Notes: generated from the letters alone by a model not told the origin. A stretch of DNA of 64,000 nucleotides from Pseudoalteromonas piscicida (GCF_002744175.1 NZ_NKHF01000025.1:1-64000); one strand, 5' to 3'; shown: positions 1 to 9,235, counted from the stretch's first letter. Numbers and translations: made by a program.

Positions 1-228
1 TAGAACAAGATGAGAGTGGTTACTCATCACCGCATATCCACACACATCAATACAGAATACAGCGCCTAGCGCTAGGAGTTTTTCCTCAATCCAACCGCGA
101 CGATGTTCGAAGGATTTGCCAGTGAGTGCATCTTCACCGCACAAAAATGCTCGGCGTACGCAGCGTGAGATACAGTGGTAGTATTTGGTGTCGGTTAAAC
201 TAATTAGTTTTTTACGGGCAGTCGCCAT
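1..228 (-). mobile_element. IS200/REP-associated (Y1_Tnp) transposase, 5' part, cut by window edge
   Basis: The first 76 codons of a HUH-superfamily tyrosine transposase are readable from the ATG at 228 to the window start, without a stop. The protein opens [18 protein letters not shown] and the visible part ends in NHSHLVL, whose two histidines are the HUH metal-binding pair. The catalytic tyrosine would lie outside the window. Such single-domain transposases act on single-stranded DNA and are often linked to palindromic REP repeats. A GAGGAAAAAGCG leader directly upstream gives a ribosome binding site. No inverted terminal repeats are expected for this class, so the element's end cannot be placed. 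The family assignment is firm; the exact subfamily is not. Confidence 0.85.
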
Positions 229-532
229 CGCTTTTTCCTCAATCCTTTGAGTTCAGAGTAAGAGCGTAGACGACATCTAAGAGGCTTGCAAATTTGAAAA
301 AAGTTGAGGTGGGTGTCTGTGTTAAAAGTGGAATTCAAAACTCAGGCTCTCAGGTGACTTCATGCTCTTGATAAATGCTAAAAGCATCCGTTGAAAAGGC
401 AAAAGTTAGGCGTGGTCGGAGTATCTAAAAAAGTGAATATCAAAGCTCAGTGGTGATAAATCTCAAGAGCAACAACAAGGCCTTGAATACTGTCACATAT
501 TTAAGGCCTTTAAAATTGGTCGTTTTTTCTAC
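229..532. other. Intergenic region upstream of the transposase
   Basis: No gene is visible. At 309-317 it holds the 9-mer GTGGGTGTC, which recurs three times inside the SDR gene near 3.4 kb. At 477-510 two AAGGCCTT blocks flank an 18-nt loop and could form a hairpin 3' of the Sel1 gene, but there is no clear T-run on the minus strand, so a terminator is only possible. Confidence 0.5.
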
Positions 533-1261
533 TTACTGAGTGCGTGTTTCAGCAACATATTTACCTGCCTGGATGCGCTCGTAGATGCTGTTAGCTAACT
601 CTTTTGCTCGTTCTATTTGTGAAGGAGAGAGCTGTTTTTCATCGAGTAATCTGCTCTTGGTGGCTTCAGCGTAGCCATTAAACTCGGCAAGTGTATTCCA
701 TACATATGAGCGCTCAATGTTTTTCTCTACACCTAAACCTTGAAAGTACATTAATGCGAGGTTAAACATAGCAAGCGTGTAATTATTTGCTGCCGCTTTT
801 TCATACCAGTTGAGAGCGTGGCGGTAGTCTTGCGGCACACCATCTCCATTAGAATACATCAACGCGACGTTAAACTGTGCGGCTGGCATGTTTTTATTTG
901 CTGCGCGCTGCATTAACTCAACATACTTGGAACGGTCTTTTTTAACACCACGACCTTCATCATACATCACGGCCAATGCAAACATCGCATCTGCTTCACC
1001 TAGCTTAACTGCTTTCTTGTATAGCTCTGCGGCTTTACGCTGGTTTTTTATTACACCATATCCACCTTCATACATTACGCCCAGTTGATAAATACCGGGG
1101 GCGTAGTTCATTTCCGCCAGATAGTTAAATTCTTGCAACGCTTCTTCAAATCGACCAGCATTAAGTGCATCAATACCCTCTTCTAAGCCTGCGTTTGCAA
1201 ATGGAGCTTGGCCTAATAAAGCCAAAGCGACACACACTTTTGAAATTCTGCCTAACATCAT
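533..1261 (-). CDS. Secreted Sel1-like (TPR) repeat protein
   Basis: A 242-residue protein with an N-terminal signal peptide (hydrophobic VCVALALLG, probable cleavage after FANA) followed by about four Sel1-like repeats between residues 50 and 200. The repeats show the typical A..LG.MY..G.GV signature (LGVMYEGGYGV, LAVMYDEGRGV, VALMYSNGDGV, LALMYFQGLGV). Sel1 repeats form alpha-solenoids that bind other proteins; enzymatic activity is not expected. The protein should be periplasmic. The start is preceded by AAAGGAGG, a strong ribosome binding site. It stands alone, transcribed towards the window edge and divergent from the DUF6279 lipoprotein. The partner is unknown. Confidence 0.85.
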   Translation of the reverse strand: MMLGRISKVCVALALLGQAPFANAGLEEGIDALNAGRFEEALQEFNYLAEMNYAPGIYQLGVMYEGGYGVIKNQRKAAELYKKAVKLGEADAMFALAVMYDEGRGVKKDRSKYVELMQRAANKNMPAAQFNVALMYSNGDGVPQDYRHALNWYEKAAANNYTLAMFNLALMYFQGLGVEKNIERSYVWNTLAEFNGYAEATKSRLLDEKQLSPSQIERAKELANSIYERIQAGKYVAETRTQ

Positions 1262-1398
1262 AGACCTCCTTTAGGTAGCTATGCTTATTGTTCTGTTAGT
1301 TATTCTAATGCTAGAAATACAGATTTACAAAATTCAAATCTAAAATGCTAGAGAGTACGTTAATATAGAGTGATAAAAACAACAAATAAGGTGAAGGG

Positions 1399-2184
1399 AT
1401 GAAGAAGTGCTTAATACTAGTGTTGTGTCTGTTAAGTTTGGCCGGTTGTAGTCAACGTTTGGCGTATAACAATCTTGGATGGCTGGCTAGCTATTATGTT
1501 TCCGACTACGTTGATTTAACGGATGAGCAAGAAGAAAAGCTCGAGTCAGACGTTGAGTCTTTGGTTGCATGGCATCGAGAATCTGAGTTACCTAAATACA
1601 AAGCACATATTAAGACTCTGCTCAAGCATTGGCATACGATGAGCGAAAGTGACATGGTTCATATGGTATACACCACGCGAAATTATTGGTATTCGGTTGT
1701 AAAAGCGGTGTATCCAAAATTACAGCCTCACTTAAGTTCGTTGAGCCGAGAACAAAGAGAAAGTCTTATCGAGAATCTCGAAGAGGCATTACTTGATGAT
1801 GATTGGGAAGAAGGCGATCAATTTGACCGTTATGAGCGTTGGCTTGGAAAAGTAACGGATGCGCAAAAAGCTTTGATAAATGAATATTATGAGCAAGGGG
1901 AGTTTGCTCGGCAAGTGTGGCGCGCCCATGAGCAAAGACGATTTAATCAGTTTAAACAAGCTTTATTGTTGAGCTCAGAAGGCAAAATATCAGACGTGTT
2001 GCTACAAAAAGCGATTGTGACAAACCCAAGCGATCTTCCTGTGCGAATTGTAGAGATCCAAGAGCGAAGGATCCGAGAGTATGCAGCATTGGCGGTTAAA
2101 TTAAAGGGCACGATGAGCAATAAGCAAAAAGTGCATTTTAAAGAAGAGCTCGAAGATTTACTTGAGCTCTTAGAGTCGTTGTAG
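1399..2184 (+). CDS. DUF6279 family lipoprotein
   Basis: 261 residues. It begins with a lipoprotein signal peptide whose lipobox LAGC places the lipidated cysteine near residue 17. The body is highly charged and helical, with the family-like start RLAYNNLGWLASYYVSDYVDLTDEQ, and the C-terminus ends in acidic helices (EELEDLLELLESL). DUF6279 proteins are found widely in Gammaproteobacteria; their function is not known to me. An AAGGTGAAGGG ribosome binding site precedes the ATG. The gene stands between divergent and convergent neighbours, so it is probably monocistronic. Its 3' end lies 7 nt from the end of the convergent flavin-reductase-like gene. Confidence 0.8.
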   Translation: MKKCLILVLCLLSLAGCSQRLAYNNLGWLASYYVSDYVDLTDEQEEKLESDVESLVAWHRESELPKYKAHIKTLLKHWHTMSESDMVHMVYTTRNYWYSVVKAVYPKLQPHLSSLSREQRESLIENLEEALLDDDWEEGDQFDRYERWLGKVTDAQKALINEYYEQGEFARQVWRAHEQRRFNQFKQALLLSSEGKISDVLLQKAIVTNPSDLPVRIVEIQERRIREYAALAVKLKGTMSNKQKVHFKEELEDLLELLESL

Positions 2185-2191
2185 TGGCCGT

Positions 2192-2851
2192 CTAACCGAG
2201 AGGTTTGATCCGAGTTGGATTGTGTGGCTTTGCATACTCAAGGCGGTTCAAGCGCTGAGTTTTGTGGTAACCGTCTAAACTAGAAATTGCAACGCTGTCG
2301 AGCGCTTCGATGTCAATATAGCCATCTTCAAGTAGAGCGATGTCATCAACATGAAGGGACTCGATCTCACCAATCACCAGCTCGGTGTCGTTAAGCTTGA
2401 TGAGCTGATGGTCTTTGAGTGTTAATCCGTATTTCAAGCGACTTTCTTTTACAAAGGGTGCAGGGAAATCATGGTTATACTCTGCAGTGAGCCCCGTTTG
2501 TTCGAACTCAGATTCACTTTTATCGTATCTCGCTGAGGTTTGGTGCGCCGCCATGTACATCTGGATGTTAACTTGATTAATGGTATATTTTTTGGTTTCT
2601 AAAATATTTTCTAGCGTATGCCTTGGTACACTATGAGGACGAAATATTACGCCAACTAAGGGAGGACATGCACCAAGGTGAAAAACAGAACTAACAATAG
2701 ACAAATTCTCTTGTCCATTGGCATCAACAGTACCAATCAAATTGGCGCTTTTGAAACCAGATAAAGAATTAATCATCAGGGCTCGAAAACGCGTTTCAAG
2801 CGCTTTTATATCTTCATTAGAAAAATGTTTCATCATTATATTACCATTCAA
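2192..2851 (-). CDS. Flavin reductase-like (FMN-binding split barrel) protein
   Basis: 219 residues matching the flavin reductase-like split-barrel fold: the region around residues 40-80 (LIGTVDANGQENLSIVSSVF, CPPLVGVIFRP) fits the FMN-contact strands of this family, and MYMAAHQTSARY and ELVIGEIESLHVDD follow the usual layout. It could reduce FMN or act as a small flavoprotein; the substrate cannot be told. Starts at 2851, 2836 and 2833 are all possible; the last two fit family length better. The gene overlaps the upstream SDR gene by 11 nt if the longest start is used, making it the third gene of a DCC-SDR-flavoprotein operon. Confidence 0.75.
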   Translation of the reverse strand: MNGNIMMKHFSNEDIKALETRFRALMINSLSGFKSANLIGTVDANGQENLSIVSSVFHLGACPPLVGVIFRPHSVPRHTLENILETKKYTINQVNIQMYMAAHQTSARYDKSESEFEQTGLTAEYNHDFPAPFVKESRLKYGLTLKDHQLIKLNDTELVIGEIESLHVDDIALLEDGYIDIEALDSVAISSLDGYHKTQRLNRLEYAKPHNPTRIKPLG

Positions 2852-3656
2852 TTTTTTTGTTTTGCCAATCTAGATAACTCAGGGTGCCGTCTACCTCGAT
2901 GTTTGAGATAATATCGCTGAGTTGCTGTGCTACAAACTCAGGCTGAAATAGCTTTTCTGCTGGTACATTGGCTTGAAAAGGCTTAGAAAGAGGTGTGTCG
3001 GTTGTGCCCGGGTGAAATAGTACCAACTTTATATTTTTTGCCCGTCTTGCTAACTCAACCGCCGCAGACTTAAACATCATATTTAGTGCTGCCTTGGAAC
3101 TACGGTAGCTATACCAACCCCCAAGGTGATTGTCGCTAATACTACCAACCCGGGCAGATAACGCGGTAAAAACGCATTTATGTTTACCTTTCAAGACTGG
3201 CAGTAGCGCCTGCATCCAGAGCATGGGAAGCATCGTATTCGTTTCAAAAAGTGCCATGCTGTGTTTGAGGTTTAGATCTTCAAGTTTTTTTTCGGGATAC
3301 TGACTAGTTCCTTGGTGCAGCACACCATTAAATATTGTGACGCTGTGGATCTCAAGTTCGAGCTTTCGAATGGAATTCACAACTTGAGCAACTTGCTCGG
3401 GTGAGTAGTCGCATTTAAAGTGGGTGTCTTCGCAACTGCAGTCCTCGCAACTGCTATTCTCTTTTCTATCGTGGGTGTCAGCGTAACTTTCATAACTTGC
3501 GTAACTTTTTTGGTGGGTGTCAGCACAAAAGGGGGCTTTGCTGCTTCTGGATATGGTCAATATTTTCATGTTTGGGTCGCGGGCGGCTTGTGTCACAATA
3601 AAGGCTTGGGCAATAGCAGAGCTAGACCCGATTACGACTATGGCTCGTTTAGTCAC
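2841..3656 (-). CDS. SDR family oxidoreductase with repetitive inserted linker
   Basis: 271-residue short-chain dehydrogenase. The N-terminal nucleotide-binding stretch is VVIGSSSAIAQAF (residues 7-19), the active-site region has ALSARVGSI then YSYRSSKAALNMM, giving the YxxxK-type catalytic tyrosine and lysine, and HPGTTDT follows. Between the first Rossmann strands and the SPEQVAQVV helix, about residues 42-85, sits an unusual Cys/His/Tyr/Ser/Asp-rich segment with three D-T-H units (ADTH, ADTH, EDTH) at 17- and 14-residue spacing. Ordinary SDRs have only a short loop here. It overlaps the DCC gene upstream by 8 nt and the flavin-reductase-like gene downstream, so the three are co-transcribed. 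Substrate unknown. Confidence 0.8.
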   Translation of the reverse strand: MTKRAIVVIGSSSAIAQAFIVTQAARDPNMKILTISRSSKAPFCADTHQKSYASYESYADTHDRKENSSCEDCSCEDTHFKCDYSPEQVAQVVNSIRKLELEIHSVTIFNGVLHQGTSQYPEKKLEDLNLKHSMALFETNTMLPMLWMQALLPVLKGKHKCVFTALSARVGSISDNHLGGWYSYRSSKAALNMMFKSAAVELARRAKNIKLVLFHPGTTDTPLSKPFQANVPAEKLFQPEFVAQQLSDIISNIEVDGTLSYLDWQNKKIEW

Positions 3657-4032
3657 GGTTACAATTCCCTTGAATATTGCATTGACTTGGCATCAAAATT
3701 TTTGAAATTTTCATTCGGTGGGCGGCAAAGAACAAATAAGCTTTGTCGGCAACCCATCTGATCCCTGGTAATCGTAACAGACTTAGCCACCGATGTTTTC
3801 CTACAGCTTTCCAAACGGCCACGGTAACATCCAAGCCAAAAATGAGCTCACCGCTCTCGTTGTAAGCATGTAGCTTTTCCATCGCATCCTGTTTGCTTAT
3901 TTCTGTGAACTCGCATTGAAAGCGATTGCTATGGATGTCTACTAATTCAACTTTATCCGCGTGGTCGACGCGTTTTAATGCGTCCATTTCTTTTCTGCAC
4001 AAGGGGCAGTTGCCATCGTAAAATACAATCAT
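3649..4032 (-). CDS. DCC family thiol-disulfide oxidoreductase-like protein (DUF393)
   Basis: 127 residues starting MIVFYDGNCPLCRKEMDAL, which carries the DxxCxxC motif defining the DCC (DUF393) family; Cys9 and Cys12 are the pair. Predicted to be a small thioredoxin-fold-like oxidoreductase; the physiological partner is not known. The middle contains LDVTVAVWKAVGKHRWL and the typical family C-terminus YLFFAAHR. It is the first gene of a three-gene operon (DCC, SDR, flavin reductase-like) with overlapping ends, and is divergent from ppc with about 125 bp between the two starts. Confidence 0.85.
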   Translation of the reverse strand: MIVFYDGNCPLCRKEMDALKRVDHADKVELVDIHSNRFQCEFTEISKQDAMEKLHAYNESGELIFGLDVTVAVWKAVGKHRWLSLLRLPGIRWVADKAYLFFAAHRMKISKILMPSQCNIQGNCNRD

Positions 4033-4157
4033 TTACCAACCACTGTAGGTCTTATCTTTGTCATCTTATTACGTTAACGTCTTGAAAATAGATCGTTCGC
4101 AATTCAAATTATTCTCGGTATAGTGGAGTTCGAGTATCTTTTCATCAAGGAGATTGT

Positions 4158-6791
4158 ATGACTGAGCAATACGCAAGCCTACGTAGTAATGTAAGCCTTT
4201 TGGGTCAGATGTTGGGGCAAATTATTCAACAAGCACAAGGGCAAGAAACCTTAGATAAAGTTGAAGAAATCAGGCATCTAGCAAAATCTTCAAGGAGCGG
4301 CAATGAATCTGATAGGCAAGCGCTAGTAGAAACACTAAGAAGTTTAAGTGATGAAGCATTGCTTCCCGTTGCTCGTTCATTCAATCACTTTTTAAATCTT
4401 GCGAATGTGGCTGAGCAGTTTCATACCATCTCAAAATCAGGTGCGCCCGATGGCGTAATGATTGAAGTTGATAGAGCGCTTGATGAGTTACAAAGTAAAG
4501 TCGAAGCTGGCGACCTCTCCTTAAACGAGGTGGCTGATGTTATCAGTAAGCTCAAGATCGACTTAGTATTAACGGCTCACCCAACAGAAGTAACTCGCAG
4601 AACAATTATCAATAAGCACGTAGAGTTGAGCGAATGTCTAAAAGTACTAGAAGTCACATCGGGTGAAGATCCGGTTTACGAAGAGGTGATTGACCGTATC
4701 GAGCAGTTAATTTCCCAAGCCTGGCATACCAGCGACATTCGTGAAAAGCGTCCGACGCCGCTAGACGAAGCAAAATGGGGATTTGCGGTCATAGAAAATA
4801 GTTTATGGGAAGCTGTGCCTAAATTTGTACGCTACTTTAATGCTCAGGTTAAGACTCGGTTAAATCTGCAACTGCCCGCTAATTTTAGCCCTATTCAGCT
4901 TACCTCTTGGATGGGAGGAGATAGAGACGGCAACCCATTTGTCACCTCTCATGTAACCCAATCAGTATTGGACCATGGTCGCTGGATGGCCCTTGATTTA
5001 TATCGCCGCGACTTAGAAACGCTCGGTGCTGAGCTATCGATGAGTAACGCTTCTGCTGCGTTTAGTGAACGTGCCAAGGAAAGCAGCGAGCCATACCGTT
5101 TTGTCCTCAAACAACTAAGAGCAGATGTGGAAGAAACCATCGCGGCCTTAGAGTATAAGATTAAAGGTACACCCTCTCGCTACCAGGACAAAATAAAAGA
5201 GGTAGTGCAAATTAGAGAGCCTCTTGAGGCGTGTTATCGCTCTTTGATGGATTGTCGTATGAGCAATATCGCCAACGGGTTGTTGTTAGATGTATTAAGG
5301 CGAATCGATTGTTTTGGTGTGTCCTTATGTAAGTTAGATATCCGTCAAGATTCAGCAAGACATACCGAAGTATTCTCAGAGCTTACTCGATACTTAGGCT
5401 TAGGAGACTATGCTCAGTGGCAAGAAGCGGATAAACAGGCTTTCTTGCTGACAGAGTTGAGCTCGAGAAGACCATTATTACCTCGACATTGGCAGCCTTC
5501 CTCAAATGTACAAGAGGTATTAGAAACTTTTGAAGTGATAGCACAGCAAGATAGTAGTGCGCTGGGGATTTATATTATTTCGATGGCGCAAAGTGCGTCA
5601 GACATTCTCGCCGTACATCTGTTGCTACAAGAAAGTGGATGCAAGTTCAGTCTGCCCGTAGCACCTTTATTTGAGACGCTAGATGACTTGAATAACGCCC
5701 AAGCGGTGATCAGCGGTTTGTTTGATAATACTTGGTACAAAGGCACTATTGGCGCAAAACAGTACGTAATGATTGGCTATTCTGACTCTGCCAAAGATGC
5801 CGGTATGATGGCGGCTGGCTGGGCACAATACGACGCTATGGAAAAACTGGTTAATCTTGCAGACTCAAAAGGCATTGAGCTGGTGTTATTTCATGGCCGT
5901 GGTGGCACAATTGGTCGCGGTGGGGCGCCAGCTGCACAGGCGCTGCGGTCTCAGCCTCCCGGTTCACTAAAAAGTGGGCTAAGAGTAACAGAGCAAGGGG
6001 AGATGATCCGCTTTAAGTTTGGTTTGCCGAAAGTAGCCATGCAAAGTTTATCGATATACACCGGTGCAATTTTGCATAGTAACCTCTTACCGCCACCGCA
6101 ACCTGAGCCCAAGTGGGTTGAAGTTATGCAAACGATTAGCGAGGCTTCATGTAAAAAATATCGCAGTATCGTTCGTGAAAACCCAGAGTTCGTACCTTAT
6201 TTTAGAATGGCGACTCCAGAGCAAGAGTTGTCTAAATTACCTTTGGGATCTCGACCTTCCAAACGGAATCCAAATGGCGGTGTTGAAAGCCTACGCGCGA
6301 TCCCATGGATTTTTGCATGGAGTCAAAACCGGTTAATGCTTCCTGCTTGGTTGGGAGCAAAAGAAGGGTTAGAGGCTGCTGTTGAGGCGTTTGGTACAGA
6401 CACACTACAAGAAATGAGTGCAAAGTGGCCATTTTTTAGAGCGCGTTTAGAAATGCTAGAAATGGTGTTTTGTAAGGCGGACCTATGGTTAAGCGAAATG
6501 TATGACGCCAGCTTAGTCAGTGCGGATTATAAAGGGCTAGGTGATGAGCTTAGAGCTAACCTCCAGCAGGCAATTGAGTTAATTCGAGGGCTCGCGCCTG
6601 AATCATCTTTACTTTCACAGCAGCCGTGGATCAAAGAGTCAATTGGGCTCAGAAACCCATACACAGATCCGCTCAACCTACTACAAATTGAATTATTAAA
6701 GCGGGTAAGAGAAGAAACTAACCACGATTTGGAATTGGCCTTAATGATCACGATGACGGGGATAGCCGCCGGTATGCGTAACACTGGTTAG
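4158..6791 (+). CDS. ppc: Phosphoenolpyruvate carboxylase
   Basis: 877 residues, full length for the bacterial enzyme. It carboxylates phosphoenolpyruvate with bicarbonate to oxaloacetate, refilling the TCA cycle in the cytoplasm. Visible signatures are [12 protein letters not shown] with the catalytic histidine near residue 141, the [14 protein letters not shown] block, [29 protein letters not shown], the glycine-rich [14 protein letters not shown] loop, and the invariant C-terminal RNTG. CAAGGAGA precedes the ATG. It is a single gene followed by a strong intrinsic terminator at 6851-6876, and is divergent from the DCC operon. Nothing unusual is seen. Confidence 0.98.
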   Translation: MTEQYASLRSNVSLLGQMLGQIIQQAQGQETLDKVEEIRHLAKSSRSGNESDRQALVETLRSLSDEALLPVARSFNHFLNLANVAEQFHTISKSGAPDGVMIEVDRALDELQSKVEAGDLSLNEVADVISKLKIDLVLTAHPTEVTRRTIINKHVELSECLKVLEVTSGEDPVYEEVIDRIEQLISQAWHTSDIREKRPTPLDEAKWGFAVIENSLWEAVPKFVRYFNAQVKTRLNLQLPANFSPIQLTSWMGGDRDGNPFVTSHVTQSVLDHGRWMALDLYRRDLETLGAELSMSNASAAFSERAKESSEPYRFVLKQLRADVEETIAALEYKIKGTPSRYQDKIKEVVQIREPLEACYRSLMDCRMSNIANGLLLDVLRRIDCFGVSLCKLDIRQDSARHTEVFSELTRYLGLGDYAQWQEADKQAFLLTELSSRRPLLPRHWQPSSNVQEVLETFEVIAQQDSSALGIYIISMAQSASDILAVHLLLQESGCKFSLPVAPLFETLDDLNNAQAVISGLFDNTWYKGTIGAKQYVMIGYSDSAKDAGMMAAGWAQYDAMEKLVNLADSKGIELVLFHGRGGTIGRGGAPAAQALRSQPPGSLKSGLRVTEQGEMIRFKFGLPKVAMQSLSIYTGAILHSNLLPPPQPEPKWVEVMQTISEASCKKYRSIVRENPEFVPYFRMATPEQELSKLPLGSRPSKRNPNGGVESLRAIPWIFAWSQNRLMLPAWLGAKEGLEAAVEAFGTDTLQEMSAKWPFFRARLEMLEMVFCKADLWLSEMYDASLVSADYKGLGDELRANLQQAIELIRGLAPESSLLSQQPWIKESIGLRNPYTDPLNLLQIELLKRVREETNHDLELALMITMTGIAAGMRNTG

Positions 6792-6850
6792 TGCAACAAG
6801 TGGAATAATTAAAGTTTCTACTATTTTACATTTATATTCTTTATCGCTAC

Positions 6851-6880
6851 AAAACCAATCCATAGGGATTGGTTTTTTTA
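6851..6880 (+). terminator. Intrinsic terminator of ppc
   Basis: Perfect 11-bp stem AAAACCAATCC / GGATTGGTTTT with a 4-nt loop (ATAG), continuing into a run of T. Confidence 0.9.
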
Positions 6881-6909
6881 TTTAGTTTGGTTTTTTATTA
6901 GTATATTTG

Positions 6910-6937
6910 TTGACAGTAATTCTCATTGTTCTAAAAT
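6910..6937 (+). promoter_or_regulatory. Sigma-70 type promoter of the STAS-like gene
   Basis: TTGACA at 6910-6915, a 16-nt spacer and TAAAAT at 6932-6937. The spacer contains AATTCTCATT, resembling half of a Fur box, which is only suggestive. A perfect palindrome CTGGTTTAACCAG follows at 6944-6956 close to the expected transcription start. Confidence 0.6.
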
Positions 6938-7006
6938 GCGCGGCTGGTTTAACCAGTGGTTATATTTGTTTTAATCAAGAATAGCTCGTTGATAGGTTTA
7001 CGGTAC

Positions 7007-7375
7007 ATGCATAAAATTTCTACTAGCGTCACATTTGATGAATGTCATGATCTGATTATGATGAAGGTCAGAGGGATAGCTAATGCAAGTGATGTCGTCT
7101 CTGCATACGAGAAAGCCAATTTATACGCAAAGAAGCACAATAGTAGCAAGGTACTTGTGGATGTGAGCGAATTGGAGCATAGATTTGCTGCAATCGATAT
7201 TGTTAATATCATGCCAAAGGTAGCCCATCATATTGGCAATTTGCATATCGCCCGTGTTGTCGGCTTCGAAGGATATATGCATGATTTGTTTTTGCAAAAG
7301 GTTAAGCGTTTCAATATTAATGCCGAAAACTTCGAATGCTTTAAATCTGCAAGAGAATGGTTGAGTCGCGTTTAA
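7007..7375 (+). CDS. STAS/SpoIIAA-like domain protein
   Basis: 122 residues from the ATG at 7007. The longer frame from GTG 6956 would begin inside the promoter's initial transcribed region and is less likely. The chain has the alternating strand-helix pattern and central KVLVDVSELEHRF typical of SpoIIAA-like proteins (STAS superfamily, related to anti-sigma-factor antagonists), with a C-terminal SAREWLSRV helix. The phosphorylatable serine of true anti-anti-sigma factors cannot be identified. It stands alone between ppc and cdd, 43 nt ahead of cdd, so some read-through into cdd is possible. The partner is unknown. Confidence 0.65.
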   Translation: MHKISTSVTFDECHDLIMMKVRGIANASDVVSAYEKANLYAKKHNSSKVLVDVSELEHRFAAIDIVNIMPKVAHHIGNLHIARVVGFEGYMHDLFLQKVKRFNINAENFECFKSAREWLSRV

Positions 7376-7418
7376 CTCTTGCGTAAACTATCCTGCCATA
7401 GATAAACACGACAACAAT

Positions 7419-8285
7419 ATGGCAAAGATAGAACCATCAATAAAAAGTGCGTTGACTCAATACGCCGTTTCAAATCGCGGGATTTTTAGTTATTCCCAAC
7501 TAGCAGAATTCCAACACCGCTTTCAATTATCAGCAGAAACTCTTGAAGCATTGCTTCTTGAAGTTGCAGCGACATTTGCTACCCCTCCCATTTCGCAATT
7601 TTATGTTGGAGCCATCGCTTGGGATGATAACGCTCAACAGGCATTTTTGGGCGCAAATCTTGAATTTTCGCATCAGGCATTATCCCTAGTGGTTCACGCG
7701 GAGCAAGCGGCAATCAACAATGCTTGGTTAAATGGCGCAGCAGAAATTTCAAAAATGACGATTAATGCTGCACCCTGTGGGTTTTGTCGCCAGTTTATGA
7801 ATGAATTAAGTACCGCAGACGCCCTTGAGATTCTGTTACCTACGGGTCAAACATCACTGCACGAGCTACTACCAACTTCGTTTGGGCCCGATGACCTTGG
7901 CAACAGCGAGAAGCTATTTGCTCAACATGTTAGTAAATCAAGTATGAGTGGCTGTCCTAGCAATGTAAGTGATAATTTGTACCAGCATTACCTTGCTTCT
8001 TACAGCCCTTACACTAAAAATAAGAGCGCGGTTGAAATTAAACTAGCGGATGGCGAATGTTTTTATGGCCGCTATGCAGAAAACGCAGCATACAACCCGA
8101 GCCTATCGCCGTTACAAAGCGCACTGAGTCAATTGGCGATGTCAGGTAAAAACTTGTTTGATGTAGACTTAGCGCAGGTAACTTTGCTTGAAAAGCAAGG
8201 CTGTGCGAATCAAAAAGCGGTGAGTTTGGCCGTTTTGGCGTCCTATGGTCTGGCTGATTCACTAACACACATAGAGATTGAGTAA
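7419..8285 (+). CDS. cdd: Cytidine deaminase, two-domain enterobacterial type
   Basis: 288 residues, close to the 294 of the E. coli enzyme, with a catalytic N-terminal domain and a degenerate C-terminal domain. It deaminates cytidine and deoxycytidine to the uridine forms. The zinc site is HAEQAAINNAW around residue 94 (His ligand, Glu general acid/base) and PCGFCRQF around residues 119-123 (two Cys ligands). The N-terminal SRGIFSYSQLAEF matches the family. Its neighbour on the other strand is udp, which takes the next step in pyrimidine salvage. The stop codon lies within a 13-bp perfect hairpin. Confidence 0.95.
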   Translation: MAKIEPSIKSALTQYAVSNRGIFSYSQLAEFQHRFQLSAETLEALLLEVAATFATPPISQFYVGAIAWDDNAQQAFLGANLEFSHQALSLVVHAEQAAINNAWLNGAAEISKMTINAAPCGFCRQFMNELSTADALEILLPTGQTSLHELLPTSFGPDDLGNSEKLFAQHVSKSSMSGCPSNVSDNLYQHYLASYSPYTKNKSAVEIKLADGECFYGRYAENAAYNPSLSPLQSALSQLAMSGKNLFDVDLAQVTLLEKQGCANQKAVSLAVLASYGLADSLTHIEIE

Positions 8286-8300
8286 CAACTCAATCTCTAT
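8271..8300 (+). terminator. Hairpin at the cdd stop codon
   Basis: Perfect 13-bp arms ATAGAGATTGAGT (8271-8283) and ACTCAATCTCTAT (8288-8300) around a 4-nt loop. The loop side contains the TAA stop of cdd. The T-run behind it is weak, so it may act as an mRNA 3'-end stabiliser or a terminator. Confidence 0.55.
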
Positions 8301-8316
8301 TGTAACTTGAAGTTTT

Positions 8317-8477
8317 ATACCAATTCACTTAATTAAGTGATCTATTTGAGGCTAGGAAATTTTGTCGGTAACTAGGCAAAATTTTTGCTATTTAGTTGTT
8401 CTAAATAAGAAATTTTCAACGCTGTTAGCGTCAAATTTACTCCCTCACATTGAGCAGGTATTAATGCCGATTGGTAT
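8317..8477. repeat. MITE-like element, family A, complete copy (161 bp)
   Basis: Begins ATACCAAT (8317-8324) and ends with its inverted copy ATTGGTAT (8470-8477), and contains no gene. The left arm, including CTAGGCAAAATTTTTGC, is recognisably the same as the right arm of the copy at 37957-38309, read in the opposite direction. It fills the space between cdd and udp and ends on the first base of the udp stop codon. Confidence 0.75.
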
Positions 8478-9235
8478 TACTTTGCAAGTACCAGCTCAGC
8501 TGCTTTGAGCACTGCGGTGACGGCTTTCTTCTCAACCGCTTGATGGTCAACATTCGGGATCTCTTGGCGCGTTCTATTTACCAGTACACCAGCAAGACAA
8601 GCAGCTTTGAGCCCCAGCGCGGCGCACATCGTAAATAAGGTTGCAGACTCCATTTCGTAGTTCATGACATTGAGCTTTTGCCACTCAGCACACGATCCTT
8701 GATATGCTTTTCTCACGTAACCTGAATAGGTGTCGTAACGTTCTTGCCCTGGGTAAAACGTGTCACTAGACGCCGTGATCCCAACATGGTGAGTGATCCC
8801 TAAAGATTCGCACGCTTCTACCATTGCCGCTGTTGTATGAAAATCAGAAACTGCAGGGAACTCAATAGGCGCAAAGTGTTGGCTTGCACCATCTAATCTT
8901 ACCGACGCGGTGCTGACTAGAATATCACCTTCGTCAATATGTGGCTGAATTGCACCGGTAGTGCCAATGCGCAAGAAGGTCGTGATACCAAGTTGTGCCA
9001 GTTCTTCAACGGCGATAGACGTCGATGGTCCACCAATTCCGGTCGAACAAATAACGACTGGGTTTTGGTTTAAAAAGCCAAGGTACACATGAAATTCACG
9101 AGTTTGTGCCAAGCAGATCGGCGAATCTAAGTATTCAGAAATACGTTTTGAGCGTTCAGGATCGCCCGGAACAATTGCGAGAGAGGCGCCTTGTAGGTCG
9201 GCTTTTGTTAGACCTAAGTGAAATACCTTTTCCAT
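8477..9235 (-). CDS. udp: Uridine phosphorylase
   Basis: 252 residues, the normal length. It splits uridine with phosphate into uracil and ribose-1-phosphate. The sequence starts [32 protein letters not shown], the phosphate-binding region typical of nucleoside phosphorylase family 1, and carries [20 protein letters not shown], then [13 protein letters not shown] with the Glu and Arg-contact motif of uridine-type enzymes. It is convergent with cdd across a MITE-like repeat whose last base overlaps the stop codon. Together with cdd and the 5'-nucleotidase further on it forms a pyrimidine salvage route. Confidence 0.96.
   Translation of the reverse strand: MEKVFHLGLTKADLQGASLAIVPGDPERSKRISEYLDSPICLAQTREFHVYLGFLNQNPVVICSTGIGGPSTSIAVEELAQLGITTFLRIGTTGAIQPHIDEGDILVSTASVRLDGASQHFAPIEFPAVSDFHTTAAMVEACESLGITHHVGITASSDTFYPGQERYDTYSGYVRKAYQGSCAEWQKLNVMNYEMESATLFTMCAALGLKAACLAGVLVNRTRQEIPNVDHQAVEKKAVTAVLKAAELVLAK

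Noticed and set aside
3420..3761. Plus-strand open frames opposite the SDR gene's repetitive segment
   Set aside because: They are the complement of the SDR and DCC coding regions; the minus-strand proteins have clear family motifs through both ends.
6956..7006. GTG start at 6956 for the STAS-like protein
   Set aside because: It lies within about 20 nt of the promoter's -10 box, leaving no room for a ribosome binding site.
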